Assembly (NCBI RefSeq): GCF_005405225.1
Contig: NZ_BJDQ01000002.1
Location: 62,001 to 126,000, forward strand
Direction of reading: 5' to 3'
DNA: 64,000 nt
Origin: Enterococcus dongliensis
Lineage (GTDB): Bacteria > Bacillota > Bacilli > Lactobacillales > Enterococcaceae
Both the position numbers and the translations under genes were made by a program. Shown one piece after another: positions 48,136 through 57,537 of this stretch (position 1 is its first letter; every line of letters starts with the position of its first letter). The notes beneath the pieces were generated by a model, which was given only the letters and a program-made list of their open reading frames with translations, searched no databases and was not told the DNA's origin.

Positions 48136-48369
48136 ATGGATAAAAAAGAGCTGACTGAAAATTTGGGGAAAATCGCTGCTGATGATCGCAACCAAGATCC
48201 GGCGATTAAAGCGACCGAAAAAGAAGTTGAGGAAAAGAAAAAAGAGGCAGAAAATCATGAACCAGGAATGCTAGAAAAACTTGGCAAGACCCAAGCTGGC
48301 GCTGTCTATGAAGATCCAGCAATGAAAGAGACCGAACGTGAGACCGAAGAAGAAAAAGAAAAAAATTAG
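48136..48369 (+). CDS. Small acidic/basic protein with an internal duplication
   Basis: 77 residues, over half charged, probably disordered and cytoplasmic. Two copies of a unit of about 33 residues: ENLGKIAADDRNQDPAIKATE (shortened: LGKI..QDPAIKATE, 9-29) and LGKT..EDPAMKETE (47-67), each followed by a Glu/Lys run. Ribosome site AGAGGTGG is good. No family recognised. Monocistronic, followed by the second copy of the intergenic palindrome. Confidence 0.65.
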   Translation: MDKKELTENLGKIAADDRNQDPAIKATEKEVEEKKKEAENHEPGMLEKLGKTQAGAVYEDPAMKETERETEEEKEKN

Positions 48370-48436
48370 ATTTTATCTATTTAACAATGTTGGAAAATAA
48401 GAAATAACTCTCGTCTATTGTTGAGCTTTGAGTAAA

Positions 48437-48508
48437 AAAATATCCGAACTAGATAGTATAGCTCCTGTGATAAACAAGTTGCTTTACATTCTATAGTTCG
48501 GATATTTT
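48437..48508. repeat. Intergenic imperfect palindrome, copy 2 (terminator-like)
   Basis: 15-bp perfect inverted repeat (48437-48451 with 48494-48508) around a 42-base loop. Shares arm pattern ATA-CCGAA and the loop ends TAT-GCTC-TG and AAACAAG--GCTT-CATTCTAT with the element at 8908-9004, but its loop is about 24 bases shorter. Sits between the small charged protein gene and the end of the ABC transporter operon, and probably terminates both. Confidence 0.7.
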
Positions 48509-48539
48509 CTTGTGCTCAGATTGTTGTTACAGCACTTAT

Positions 48540-49190
48540 TTAATAATTATATTTACTTGTTTCTAGAAAACTAGAAACTACTGACAACAAGTAACAAACA
48601 ACGAAGTACATCAAAGTCACTGCAATAAACATCGGAATGACGTAATTCGTATTTTGACCATAAATGATTTTAGCGTTGTGAGTCAATTCTGGTAAAGAGA
48701 TGATCACTGCTAAAGAAGTATCTTTGATCAAAGAAATCAACTGACTTAAAATAGCTGGTAACATCGATTTAAATGCTTGCGGCATAATAATCATTGTTAA
48801 TGTTTGGACATAAGTCAATCCAGAAGACATCCCTGCTTCTGTTTGTCCTTTTGGTACAGCATTTAGACCTGCTCGAAAAATTTCTGACAGCATAGCAGAT
48901 TCAAAAATTGTCAACGCAGCAACGGCCGCCCAGAAAATATTCAGCTTGATACCGATTTGCGGCAAAGCAAAGTAGGTGAAGAAAATAATTAGCAATAACG
49001 GCAAGTTTCGAATGACATCGATAACTATCCCAACGATTCGTGAAAGAATCGGGACATTACTAAAACGGACAGTTCCAGCGATTCCGCCGAGAATCATACT
49101 AAAAATAATCGAGACAATCGAAACTTGAATCGTCACCCACAGCCCATCCAAAAGGAAACGCAGATTCATCCATGAAAAAGCTTCGTTCAT
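48540..49190 (-). CDS. Amino acid ABC transporter permease (second)
   Basis: 216 residues, polar amino acid (HisM/GlnP) family. About five membrane helices and the EAA-type loop EIFRAGLNAVPKGQTEAGMSSGL that contacts the ATPase. Last gene of the four-gene operon. Substrate probably glutamine or glutamate, judged from the whole set. Confidence 0.92.
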   Translation of the reverse strand: MNEAFSWMNLRFLLDGLWVTIQVSIVSIIFSMILGGIAGTVRFSNVPILSRIVGIVIDVIRNLPLLLIIFFTYFALPQIGIKLNIFWAAVAALTIFESAMLSEIFRAGLNAVPKGQTEAGMSSGLTYVQTLTMIIMPQAFKSMLPAILSQLISLIKDTSLAVIISLPELTHNAKIIYGQNTNYVIPMFIAVTLMYFVVCYLLSVVSSFLETSKYNY

Positions 49191-49210
49191 AGTATTTTAC
49201 CCCTCCCTTT

Positions 49211-49855
49211 CTAGGCCTTTGCCCAATGCTTGTCTAAATAGTTCATTAGATAAGACAAAGGCAGTGTTAAAATCAAATAGAATACTCCAACGATGATATA
49301 AGTATCAAAAGTGTTAAAGGTGGTACTAGCAATCAAATCTCCTTGATACATCAAATCCAATCCAGCTACCATTGCTAAAATAGAAGAATTTTTAATCAGA
49401 TTGATAAACTGATTTCCTAACGGCGGGATAACAATCTTAAATGCCTGTGGTAAAACGATATAGCGCATCGTTTCAGCGTAAGAAAAACCTGAAGAAAGTC
49501 CCGCTTCTAATTGACCACTAGGAACCGTTTGGATCCCTGAACGAACAGTCTCAGCAATAAATGCCGAAGTGTAAATCGTTAAACCAATCGTGCCGGCTTG
49601 AAAGCCATCAAAACTGTAAAAATACATAGGTGCAACGACATAAAAAAACATGACGATAATCAATAACGGAATATTACGAAAAAATGCTACATAAGCTTTG
49701 GCTAAATTTCGAATGATACGATTATGAGACAATTGTAAAATCGCCATCAATGTCCCGATAATCAAACTAAAGATCAGTGCCAATAAACTTGCATAAATCG
49801 TATACTTGAATCCACTGACAAAATCAGCAGAGAAAGTTTGGAATACATGTGTCAT
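49211..49855 (-). CDS. Amino acid ABC transporter permease (first)
   Basis: 214 residues, same family as the next gene; the coupling loop reads ETVRSGIQTVPSGQLEAGLSSG. The start codon overlaps the stop of the binding-protein gene (TAATG), indicating coupled translation. Two different permeases imply a heterodimeric channel. Confidence 0.92.
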   Translation of the reverse strand: MTHVFQTFSADFVSGFKYTIYASLLALIFSLIIGTLMAILQLSHNRIIRNLAKAYVAFFRNIPLLIIVMFFYVVAPMYFYSFDGFQAGTIGLTIYTSAFIAETVRSGIQTVPSGQLEAGLSSGFSYAETMRYIVLPQAFKIVIPPLGNQFINLIKNSSILAMVAGLDLMYQGDLIASTTFNTFDTYIIVGVFYLILTLPLSYLMNYLDKHWAKA

Positions 49856-50688
49856 TAAAACTGCGCCCCCTTTTTCGCTCGGCCTTCTGCATCTTTAGGG
49901 AACCATTTTTCAAAAATCTTATCGTAGGTACCATTATCATGCATCTTAGACAATGCGTTGTTGACTTCTTTCAAGAAATCTTCTTGGCCTTTATTGATTG
50001 CGATTCCATAAGGCTCGTTTGTAAAAGTACCGCCTGCCAATTCGTACTTATTATTTTCTGAAGCCATCCCTAACAAAATCGCATTATCAGTCGTCATTGC
50101 TTGTCCTTGCCCTGATTGCAACGCGGTAAATGCTTCTGCATAATTTTCCAGTTCTAAAATCTTAGCATCCGGTGCGTTTTTACGGATATTGATACTTGAT
50201 GTAGAACCCTTGACAGCTAGAACCGTATCGTTGGCTGTCAGGCTTTTTACATTTTTGATAGGGCTGCCTTTTTTGACTAATAATGATTGCCCAGCATCAA
50301 AATAAATATCAGAAAAATCAACTTGTTCCTTCCGTTCATCCGTGATCGTCATCGTAGCGATAATAGTATCGATGTTCCCATTTTTTAGTAACGGAATCCG
50401 AGTTTTTGAAGTCACTTCGATAAACTCTGCCTTACCCTTTTTGCCAAGTATTTCTTTTGTGATCGCTTTGGCGATGTCGATATCAAACCCCTCAACTTTG
50501 CGAGTTTTAATATCCATCATACCGAATAAACGTGTATCGTATTTCACACCCCACACGATTGTCGGTTCGTTTTTGATTCGTTTTGCGATATTTTTATTTG
50601 CAACACTTTCTCCTTTGCAGCCTGATAATACAATCATAAATAGCAGCGGTAAAAACAGAAAGGCGCCTATTTTTTTTATCTTCGACAT
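49855..50688 (-). CDS. Glutamine/glutamate-type ABC substrate-binding lipoprotein
   Basis: 277 residues. Signal peptide with lipobox LSGC (lipidated Cys near 24), then a type II periplasmic-binding fold: GFDIDIAKAI, ATMTITDERKEQVDFSDIYF (the Arg binds the substrate carboxylate) and DNAILLG. Resembles the GlnH/GluB group. Encoded directly after the ATPase. Confidence 0.9.
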   Translation of the reverse strand: MSKIKKIGAFLFLPLLFMIVLSGCKGESVANKNIAKRIKNEPTIVWGVKYDTRLFGMMDIKTRKVEGFDIDIAKAITKEILGKKGKAEFIEVTSKTRIPLLKNGNIDTIIATMTITDERKEQVDFSDIYFDAGQSLLVKKGSPIKNVKSLTANDTVLAVKGSTSSINIRKNAPDAKILELENYAEAFTALQSGQGQAMTTDNAILLGMASENNKYELAGGTFTNEPYGIAINKGQEDFLKEVNNALSKMHDNGTYDKIFEKWFPKDAEGRAKKGAQF

Positions 50689-50698
50689 ACGCTGCCTC

Positions 50699-51436
50699 CT
50701 AATGATTGATTACTTTGCTGACAAATTGTTGTGCCCGCTCCTCTTGTGGTCGGTCGAAGAATCCTTTGACGTCTCGAGTGTCTTCTAATACTTCCCCGTT
50801 AGCCATAAAAATAATTCGATCAGCTACTTCTTTAGCAAATCCCATTTCATGGGTCACAACAATCATCGACATACCATCTCGGGCAATCTTTTTCATGACA
50901 TTCAGCACATCGCCAATCATTTCCGGATCAAGTGCAGAGGTCGGTTCATCAAAAAGCAGCAAGTCGGGATTCATCGCTAAACCACGGGCGATGGCAATCC
51001 GTTGTTGCTGGCCTCCGGATAACATAGAAGGATAAGAATCCTTTTTATCTAACATGTCTACACGATCTAACAATTTCTCAGCAGTTTTTATCGCTTGTTC
51101 AGATGATTGTTTCAAAACTTTGATTGGTGCTAACGTAATGTTTTCTAACGCTGTTTTATTGGGATAAAGGTTGAAATGTTGAAAGACCATCCCGATATTT
51201 TTTCGGATGTCTTTTAACTTAACATCTTTGCTATGTAAATCTTTGTCATTTACCATGAGCTGTCCTGAAGTGATATCTTCCAGGCCATTGATACACCGCA
51301 ACATCGTACTTTTTCCTGAGCCAGAAGGTCCGATTACTACAACGACCTCTCCTTTTTCAAAGGATAAGTTAATATCTTTCAAGGCATGAAACTTCCCATA
51401 GTATTTTTCTACATGCTTAAATTCCACCATTGGCAT
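50699..51436 (-). CDS. glnQ: Amino acid ABC transporter ATP-binding protein (GlnQ-like)
   Basis: 245 residues. Walker A GPSGSGKST (about 35-43), Q-loop, signature LSGGQQQR, Walker B LLLFDEPTSALDPE, H-loop VTHEM. First gene of the operon ATPase - binding lipoprotein - two permeases. AAGAGGTGG ribosome site; promoter at 51491-51520. Confidence 0.92.
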   Translation of the reverse strand: MPMVEFKHVEKYYGKFHALKDINLSFEKGEVVVVIGPSGSGKSTMLRCINGLEDITSGQLMVNDKDLHSKDVKLKDIRKNIGMVFQHFNLYPNKTALENITLAPIKVLKQSSEQAIKTAEKLLDRVDMLDKKDSYPSMLSGGQQQRIAIARGLAMNPDLLLFDEPTSALDPEMIGDVLNVMKKIARDGMSMIVVTHEMGFAKEVADRIIFMANGEVLEDTRDVKGFFDRPQEERAQQFVSKVINH

Positions 51437-51490
51437 GTTTAACCACCTCTTTTTTCCTTATTATTCTCTAATTATTCCAATGTGGGTCTA

Positions 51491-51520
51491 ATTATAAGCT
51501 AAATTTTTTTACTTTGTAAA
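51491..51520 (-). promoter_or_regulatory. Promoter of the amino acid ABC operon
   Basis: TTTACA (51515-51520), 18-base spacer, TATAAT (51491-51496) on the minus strand. Confidence 0.7.
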
Positions 51521-51567
51521 GAAAAATACCTAGTGTTAGAAAAAAACATTTTATTTCCTTCTGTTTC

Positions 51568-51588
51568 TATGTTAAGTTTCATAACATA
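51568..51588. promoter_or_regulatory. 21-base dyad between divergent promoters, possible operator
   Basis: TATGTTA, 7-base centre, TAACATA: perfect 7-bp arms, midway between the ABC operon promoter and the trpS promoter. No known regulator site was recognised. Confidence 0.4.
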
Positions 51589-51626
51589 AGCGCTGCTGAT
51601 ACTTTCTATAAAAACAACAATAAGAG

Positions 51627-51655
51627 TTGTCTTGTTTAAAAAAAAAAGGTAGTAT
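51627..51655 (+). promoter_or_regulatory. Probable trpS promoter
   Basis: TTGTCT (51627-51632), 17-base spacer with an A run, TAGTAT (51650-51655), 43 bases upstream of trpS. No T-box sequence is present before trpS. Confidence 0.6.
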
Positions 51656-51685
51656 TTGAAGAGACTATTGAAAGAATTTTTATGA

Positions 51686-52708
<1,023 letters not shown>

Positions 52709-52735
52709 TTCAAACCAATAGCTAGTTTTAATCGT

Positions 52736-52787
52736 AAAAACTACCCACTAAAGATTGCGTAATGCTTTTCTTCAGTGGGTAGTTTTT
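52736..52787. terminator. Bidirectional terminator between trpS and hemH
   Basis: 14-bp stem (52736-52749 with 52774-52787) around a 24-base loop; its right edge touches the hemH stop codon. Confidence 0.8.
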
Positions 52788-53728
52788 TATGTTCTTTCTA
52801 TTATAGAGCGTAAAATCTGCGTAAATTCCGGCGAGTCATTAAATGGATGAATGTATTCAAAAGTTTCTCCACCGTTTTCCATGAAATACGCACGGTTTTC
52901 TTCATCAATCTCTTCGATTGTTTCTAAACAATCTGCTACAAAACCAGGAGTAATCACTAGAATTTTTTTGACATTCTGACTCGGCAAAGCTTTCAATGTA
53001 GCCGAAGTCATTGGTGTCAACCACTGTCCTGGTCCAAATTTTGATTGATAAGAATGTGCATAAGGAAACTCCCCTACTTTTTCCATTACTTTTTGTGTAG
53101 TGAGTTTGCATTGTTCTTCATATGGATCGCCTTGTTCAACTATAGAAACAGGAATACCATGATACGAAAATAAAATCATATCAAACGTTTTTTCAGCCAA
53201 TTGTTGTTTTATCTGATCAGCCAGTAATTGAAGATATCCTTCATGGTCATAAAACGAGCTTGACATTTGAAGATGAGGAATCTCCACTGCATTTTTATAG
53301 ATATCACCTACTTGATCATAAATCGGTGCTACTGTAGTTTCAGAATATTGGGGATATAATGGTAAGACAAATAAATCTGTCATCCCAGCTTGTTTCATTT
53401 CATTAATTGTTTCACGGATTCCTGGATCTCCATAAGTCATCGCATAACGAACAATAGCATCCGGCATAAGAGCTTGCAACAATTCCGTTTGTCGTTTGGT
53501 ATAGATCCATAACGGAGAGCCTTCTTTGCGCCAAATCTTTTGATACGTACGTGCTGTTTTTTTAGGACGGATCTGAAGCACGATTCCATGTAAGATTGGT
53601 AACCACAACCCACGCGGCCATCTGATTACTCGCCGATCAGATAAAAATTCAGCTAAGAAACTTTTCACCGCTTCTGGTGTTGGCTCCTCAGGGGTCCCTA
53701 AATTTACTAATAAAATACCTTTTTGCAT
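52787..53728 (-). CDS. hemH: Ferrochelatase
   Basis: 313 residues of the Firmicutes ferrochelatase family (coproporphyrin or protoporphyrin ferrochelatase): LLVNLGTPEEP, catalytic His in FSYHGIP (about 185) and Glu in DCLETIEEID. Start ATG 53728 with AAGGA eight bases upstream. No other haem gene is nearby; enterococci lack haem synthesis but keep hemH (family knowledge), so its in vivo substrate is unclear. Confidence 0.92.
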   Translation of the reverse strand: MQKGILLVNLGTPEEPTPEAVKSFLAEFLSDRRVIRWPRGLWLPILHGIVLQIRPKKTARTYQKIWRKEGSPLWIYTKRQTELLQALMPDAIVRYAMTYGDPGIRETINEMKQAGMTDLFVLPLYPQYSETTVAPIYDQVGDIYKNAVEIPHLQMSSSFYDHEGYLQLLADQIKQQLAEKTFDMILFSYHGIPVSIVEQGDPYEEQCKLTTQKVMEKVGEFPYAHSYQSKFGPGQWLTPMTSATLKALPSQNVKKILVITPGFVADCLETIEEIDEENRAYFMENGGETFEYIHPFNDSPEFTQILRSIIERT

Positions 53729-53737
53729 TATTAACAT

Positions 53738-54060
53738 CCTTCATTTTTGATTCTACGTTAAACTATAGCAGAAGAAACTCAAAAAAACACTTCTGAACTG
53801 CCTCAAAAGAAAAATAGTTTTCAATGAATTATTTGAGACTATGCTTGTCAAAACCGTTTTATTCTTCTTAAAAACCTGACTGCCCACTAATCTGCTTGAT
53901 ATCTCCTCAGAATTATTTTAGTTTACTCCTTATATTTTATGTCTACTAGCATAATTTTAAATAATTTGCTGATTTTCATCAATTTTTCTTTTAAATCTTA
54001 CTCATTAGAAACAGTTCTTTTTCTTCCATTTCCTCCGTGGTAAAATAAATTAGAGTAAGC
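53738..54060. other. Intergenic region between hemH and glpP
   Basis: About 320 bases, AT-rich, with no convincing reading frame, RNA or repeat. It must contain the divergent hemH and glpP promoters; TAAAAT near 54042 could be the glpP -10. Confidence 0.5.
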
Positions 54061-54077
54061 CGAAGGAGTTATATTGA

Positions 54078-54647
54078 ATGAATTTTCACGAATTGTATCA
54101 AAAATTAGAGTTCTCACCGGTGATTGCAGCTGCTAAAAACGAAGTTGAATTAGCGGCCGCATTAGATTCAGAAGCTGAAGTTATCTTTATTCTTCAATCG
54201 CATATTATGGAACTAGCCGAACTAGCTAAGAAAATCAAAGCTAGCGGGAAAGTTGCAATCTTGCATGCTGATTTAGTTAAGGGATTATCTTCTGATGAAA
54301 AAGCAATTGATTACATTAAGCAAACAACGTTATTCGATGGAATCATCTCCACAAAACCGACAATCATCCGCCAAGCAAAAAAACATCAACTATTAGCAAT
54401 CCAACGTTTTTTTTTACTAGATTCTTCTGCCTTGGAAAATATTAACCGCCAACTAAAATATACCGAAGCGGATTTAGTGGAGATCCTTCCTAACGTTTCT
54501 CCAAAAATCATCAAAGAGCTAATAACCCACGCCAGAAAGCCATTGATTGTTGGTGGATTGATCCGAGACAAAGAAGATATTATGGGCGCTTTAGGTGCTG
54601 GCTGTTTAGCAATTTCAACCACCGAAAGTTCAATTTGGTCCGTTTAG
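54078..54647 (+). CDS. glpP: Glycerol-3-phosphate-responsive antiterminator GlpP
   Basis: 189 residues, TIM-barrel-like GlpP family: FSPVIAAAKNEVELAAAL, HADLVKGLSSDEKAIDYI, GIISTKP, ILPNVSPKI and GGLIRDKEDIMGALGAGCLAISTT. In Bacillus, GlpP with G3P binds the leader mRNA of glpD and glpFK and prevents termination. Here a terminator leader lies directly downstream, in front of the FAD oxidase genes. GAAGGAG ribosome site. Confidence 0.9.
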   Translation: MNFHELYQKLEFSPVIAAAKNEVELAAALDSEAEVIFILQSHIMELAELAKKIKASGKVAILHADLVKGLSSDEKAIDYIKQTTLFDGIISTKPTIIRQAKKHQLLAIQRFFLLDSSALENINRQLKYTEADLVEILPNVSPKIIKELITHARKPLIVGGLIRDKEDIMGALGAGCLAISTTESSIWSV

Positions 54648-54650
54648 TGA

Positions 54651-54679
54651 TTGTTGAACTTTTTTATCCGTGTTATAAT
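54651..54679 (+). promoter_or_regulatory. Promoter of the glpA-like operon
   Basis: Perfect TATAAT (54674-54679), with TTGTTG (54651-54656) at 17 bases. It overlaps the end of region immediately after the glpP stop codon. Confidence 0.6.
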
Positions 54680-54706
54680 ACAGATAATTAAATAATTGCT
54701 AGAGAT

Positions 54707-54765
54707 AAAAGAGTATAGCTGCAAACGTCAATAAAAATTGGCGTCTGTTCACTATACTCTTTTTT
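54707..54765 (+). promoter_or_regulatory. Leader terminator, probable GlpP antitermination target
   Basis: 12-bp perfect stem (54707-54718 with 54752-54763) ending in a T run, enclosing a second 8-bp hairpin (54725-54732 with 54737-54744, one G-T pair). It lies between the promoter and the first gene, so it would stop transcription unless overcome. GlpP encoded immediately upstream is the obvious candidate (inference). Confidence 0.75.
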
Positions 54766-54824
54766 GCTGCAATGCAAAAAAAACTTAGAGCGAGTCATCG
54801 CTTAACTATGCGGGAGGAAAAACA

Positions 54825-56273
54825 ATGTACGATGTGATTATCATCGGTTGCGGAATCGTCGGTGCCGCGACTGCCTATGAATTAAGTAAGTATCAATTAA
54901 ACACTTTAGTTTTAGAGGCAGAAAATGATGTAAGTCTTGGAGCAACTAGAGCAAACAGTGCAATCTTGCATGCTGGTTATGATCCAGAACCGAATACTTT
55001 GATGGCACGATTAAATGTGGAAGGAGCAAAACGCGCAAAAGAACTCTGCCAAAAACTTTCTGTCCATTATAATCAGATTGGTTCTCTTGTCGTTGCTTTT
55101 TCTGATGAGGAATTAGCTCTTATTCAGACACTTTATGATCGTGGTGTCAAAAACGGTGTGGAAGGTCTAGAATTACTCGACCAAGCAGCGCTTCATAAAA
55201 AAGAACCCAATCTTTCTCATAAAAGTCTAGGCGCTCTTTATGCCCCTACTGCTGCAATCGTGAATCCGTGGGAATTTTGCCTTGCTCTAGCAGAAACGGC
55301 TGTAAAGAATGATGTAACAATTGCTTTGAACAATCGTGTGACTGCCATCCGTAAAATTGAAAACGGTTACGAAGTCACGACAAATCAAGCTACTTATCAA
55401 ACCAAATATATCTTCAACGCTGCAGGTGTTCACTCTGACGACATCCACAACTTGATTGCAGAGCCGACGTTTGAGATTACACCGAATCGCGGGGAATATT
55501 ATCTTTTAGATAAATCTGAAGGCGATGTGGTTCATCATGTCATCTTTCAATGCCCTTCTAGCAGCGGAAAAGGTGTCTTGATCAGCCCGACTGTTCATGG
55601 GAATTTAGTCGTAGGACCTAATTCAGAATCTATTCAACGTAGTGATTTAGACAGTGGAAAAGATACGGGAAATACAATCACGGGATTAAAAACAGTCGTT
55701 GATTTAGCTAAAAAATCTGTTCCTGATCTTAACTTACGCCAATCGATTCGTAATTTTTCTGGTGTTCGTGCCAATAGCTCTGCCGGTGATTTTGTCTTGC
55801 AAGAAGCCGCACCTGGTTTTATCGATTTAGCAGGAATCAAATCACCAGGATTGACTTCAGCTCCAGCAATTGCTGTCTACGCCATCGAACTTTTAGAAAA
55901 ATCAGCAGGAAGAACATTTGAACAAAAAGAAGTCCATATCGATTCACGTGAAAAAATTATTTTTCAAGAACTTAATTTTAAAGAAAAAAATGAACTTATT
56001 TCAAAAAATACTTCTTACGGCAGAGTAATTTGCCGCTGTGAAACTGTTACTGAAGGTGAAATTCGAACGGCTGCGCAATCTCCGATCCCTCCTGTCTCTG
56101 TTGATGGAGTCAAAAGAAGATGCAATGCTGGGATGGGCCGCTGTCAAGGTGGATTCTGCGGGCCACGCGTCGTTGATATTCTAGCGGATGAATTGAATGT
56201 ATCGCCTTTAACTATTTTGCAAGATCGCGAAGGCAGCAATATTTTAGTTGAAGCTACAAAAGGAGGACATTAA
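54825..56273 (+). CDS. FAD-dependent glycerol-3-phosphate dehydrogenase, GlpA-like with BFD-type cluster domain
   Basis: 482 residues. N-terminal FAD loop IIIGCGIVGAATA, DAO-type oxidoreductase core (to about 370), then a C-terminal BFD-like [2Fe-2S] domain with CRCE and CNAGMGRCQGGFC (about 403-450). Resembles anaerobic G3P dehydrogenase GlpA and the YgaF/LhgO family. Start after GGGAGGAAAA. First of three coupled genes behind the GlpP-type leader, which supports glycerol-3-phosphate as the substrate. Confidence 0.85.
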   Translation: MYDVIIIGCGIVGAATAYELSKYQLNTLVLEAENDVSLGATRANSAILHAGYDPEPNTLMARLNVEGAKRAKELCQKLSVHYNQIGSLVVAFSDEELALIQTLYDRGVKNGVEGLELLDQAALHKKEPNLSHKSLGALYAPTAAIVNPWEFCLALAETAVKNDVTIALNNRVTAIRKIENGYEVTTNQATYQTKYIFNAAGVHSDDIHNLIAEPTFEITPNRGEYYLLDKSEGDVVHHVIFQCPSSSGKGVLISPTVHGNLVVGPNSESIQRSDLDSGKDTGNTITGLKTVVDLAKKSVPDLNLRQSIRNFSGVRANSSAGDFVLQEAAPGFIDLAGIKSPGLTSAPAIAVYAIELLEKSAGRTFEQKEVHIDSREKIIFQELNFKEKNELISKNTSYGRVICRCETVTEGEIRTAAQSPIPPVSVDGVKRRCNAGMGRCQGGFCGPRVVDILADELNVSPLTILQDREGSNILVEATKGGH

Positions 56274-56274
56274 G

Positions 56275-57537
56275 ATGCATGACTTGATCGTAATTGGCGG
56301 TGGTCCCGCTGGATTGGCAGCTGCGACAGCTGCTTATGAAAATGGCGTAAAAGATATCCTGATCATTGAACGGGATCAAAAATTAGGCGGTATTTTGAAC
56401 CAATGTATCCATAACGGATTTGGCTTGCATCATTTTAAAGAAGAATTGACTGGCCCTGAATATGCCGCTCGTTTTATTGAACAAGTGAAAAAAACCGATA
56501 TTCAAGTTCTGCTCGATACGATGGTCTTAGAAGTAACAGAAGAAAAAGAAGTGCATATCGTCAACAAAGAAAAAGGATATCAGATTTTAAAAGCTAAAGC
56601 ATTAATTTTTGCAATGGGCTGCCGTGAACGAACACGTGGTGCTATCGGCATTGCAGGTAGTCGCCCAGCAGGTGTCTACACCGCTGGTACCGCACAACGC
56701 TATGTTAATATGGAAGGCTATTTAGTTGGAAAAAAAGTAATTATTTTAGGTTCGGGGGATATTGGTTTAATCATGGCACGACGAATGACTTTAGAAGGTG
56801 CTGAAGTATTGGCTTGTGTAGAAGTCATGCCTTATTCAGGCGGCTTAACTAGAAATATCGTTCAATGTCTAGATGACTTTGATATCCCGTTATATCTCTC
56901 TCATACCATCACTGAAATTCGCGGAAAAAATCGAGTAGAGCAAGTAGTCGTTTCACAAGTTGATGATAAACGGCAACCGATTCCTGGAACAGAGCGGACA
57001 TTTGATTGTGACACAATCTTATTATCGGTTGGTTTGTTACCAGAAAATGAACTAAGCCGCGATGCAAATCTCAATTTAGACGCTAAAACTAACGGCCCGT
57101 TTGTTTATGAAAATATGGAAACCTCCTCTCCTGGTATTTTCGCTTGCGGCAACGTTGTCCACGTCCACGATCTAGTAGACTTTGTCACTGCTGAAAGTAT
57201 CAAAGCAGGAACTGCTGCTGCAGCCTATATTTCAGAACAGCAAAAAGAAACTGCAAACTGTTTTTCTGTCAAAAATGGAGATCATGTCACCTATGTCGTT
57301 CCCCAAATGATTCGTGACGAAAATGTAGCACGACGAGTAGAACTTTTCTTTCGGGTCAATCAAGTCTTTGATGAGAGTCAGATTTTGATTAAATCACAAG
57401 GCGAAGTTTTAGCAAAACAAAAAAAGAGTTACATTGTCCCTGGTGAAATGGAAAAAATCAAACTATCAAAAAAAATCTTAGATAAAGTGACCAATGGAGA
57501 AGTGGAGATTTGTGTTGAGGAGGTAGTAAAAGCATGA
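56275..57537 (+). CDS. FAD/NAD(P)-dependent oxidoreductase, partner subunit
   Basis: 420 residues: FAD loop IGGGPAGLAAA (6-16), NLCIHNGF-type redox segment LNQCIHNGFGLHHF, a second dinucleotide motif ILGSGDIGLIMARR (about 158-171), and EPGIFACGNVVHVHDLVD-like ending of the FAD domain. ATG 56275 has AAGGAGG upstream and comes one base after the previous stop. Probably passes electrons between the GlpA-like subunit and NAD(P) or a carrier. Confidence 0.85.
   Translation: MHDLIVIGGGPAGLAAATAAYENGVKDILIIERDQKLGGILNQCIHNGFGLHHFKEELTGPEYAARFIEQVKKTDIQVLLDTMVLEVTEEKEVHIVNKEKGYQILKAKALIFAMGCRERTRGAIGIAGSRPAGVYTAGTAQRYVNMEGYLVGKKVIILGSGDIGLIMARRMTLEGAEVLACVEVMPYSGGLTRNIVQCLDDFDIPLYLSHTITEIRGKNRVEQVVVSQVDDKRQPIPGTERTFDCDTILLSVGLLPENELSRDANLNLDAKTNGPFVYENMETSSPGIFACGNVVHVHDLVDFVTAESIKAGTAAAAYISEQQKETANCFSVKNGDHVTYVVPQMIRDENVARRVELFFRVNQVFDESQILIKSQGEVLAKQKKSYIVPGEMEKIKLSKKILDKVTNGEVEICVEEVVKA

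Noticed and set aside
49849-50788. Plus-strand frames of 70 and 148 residues opposite the ABC operon
   Set aside because: Antisense shadows of the binding-protein and ATPase genes; no ribosome site or recognisable product.
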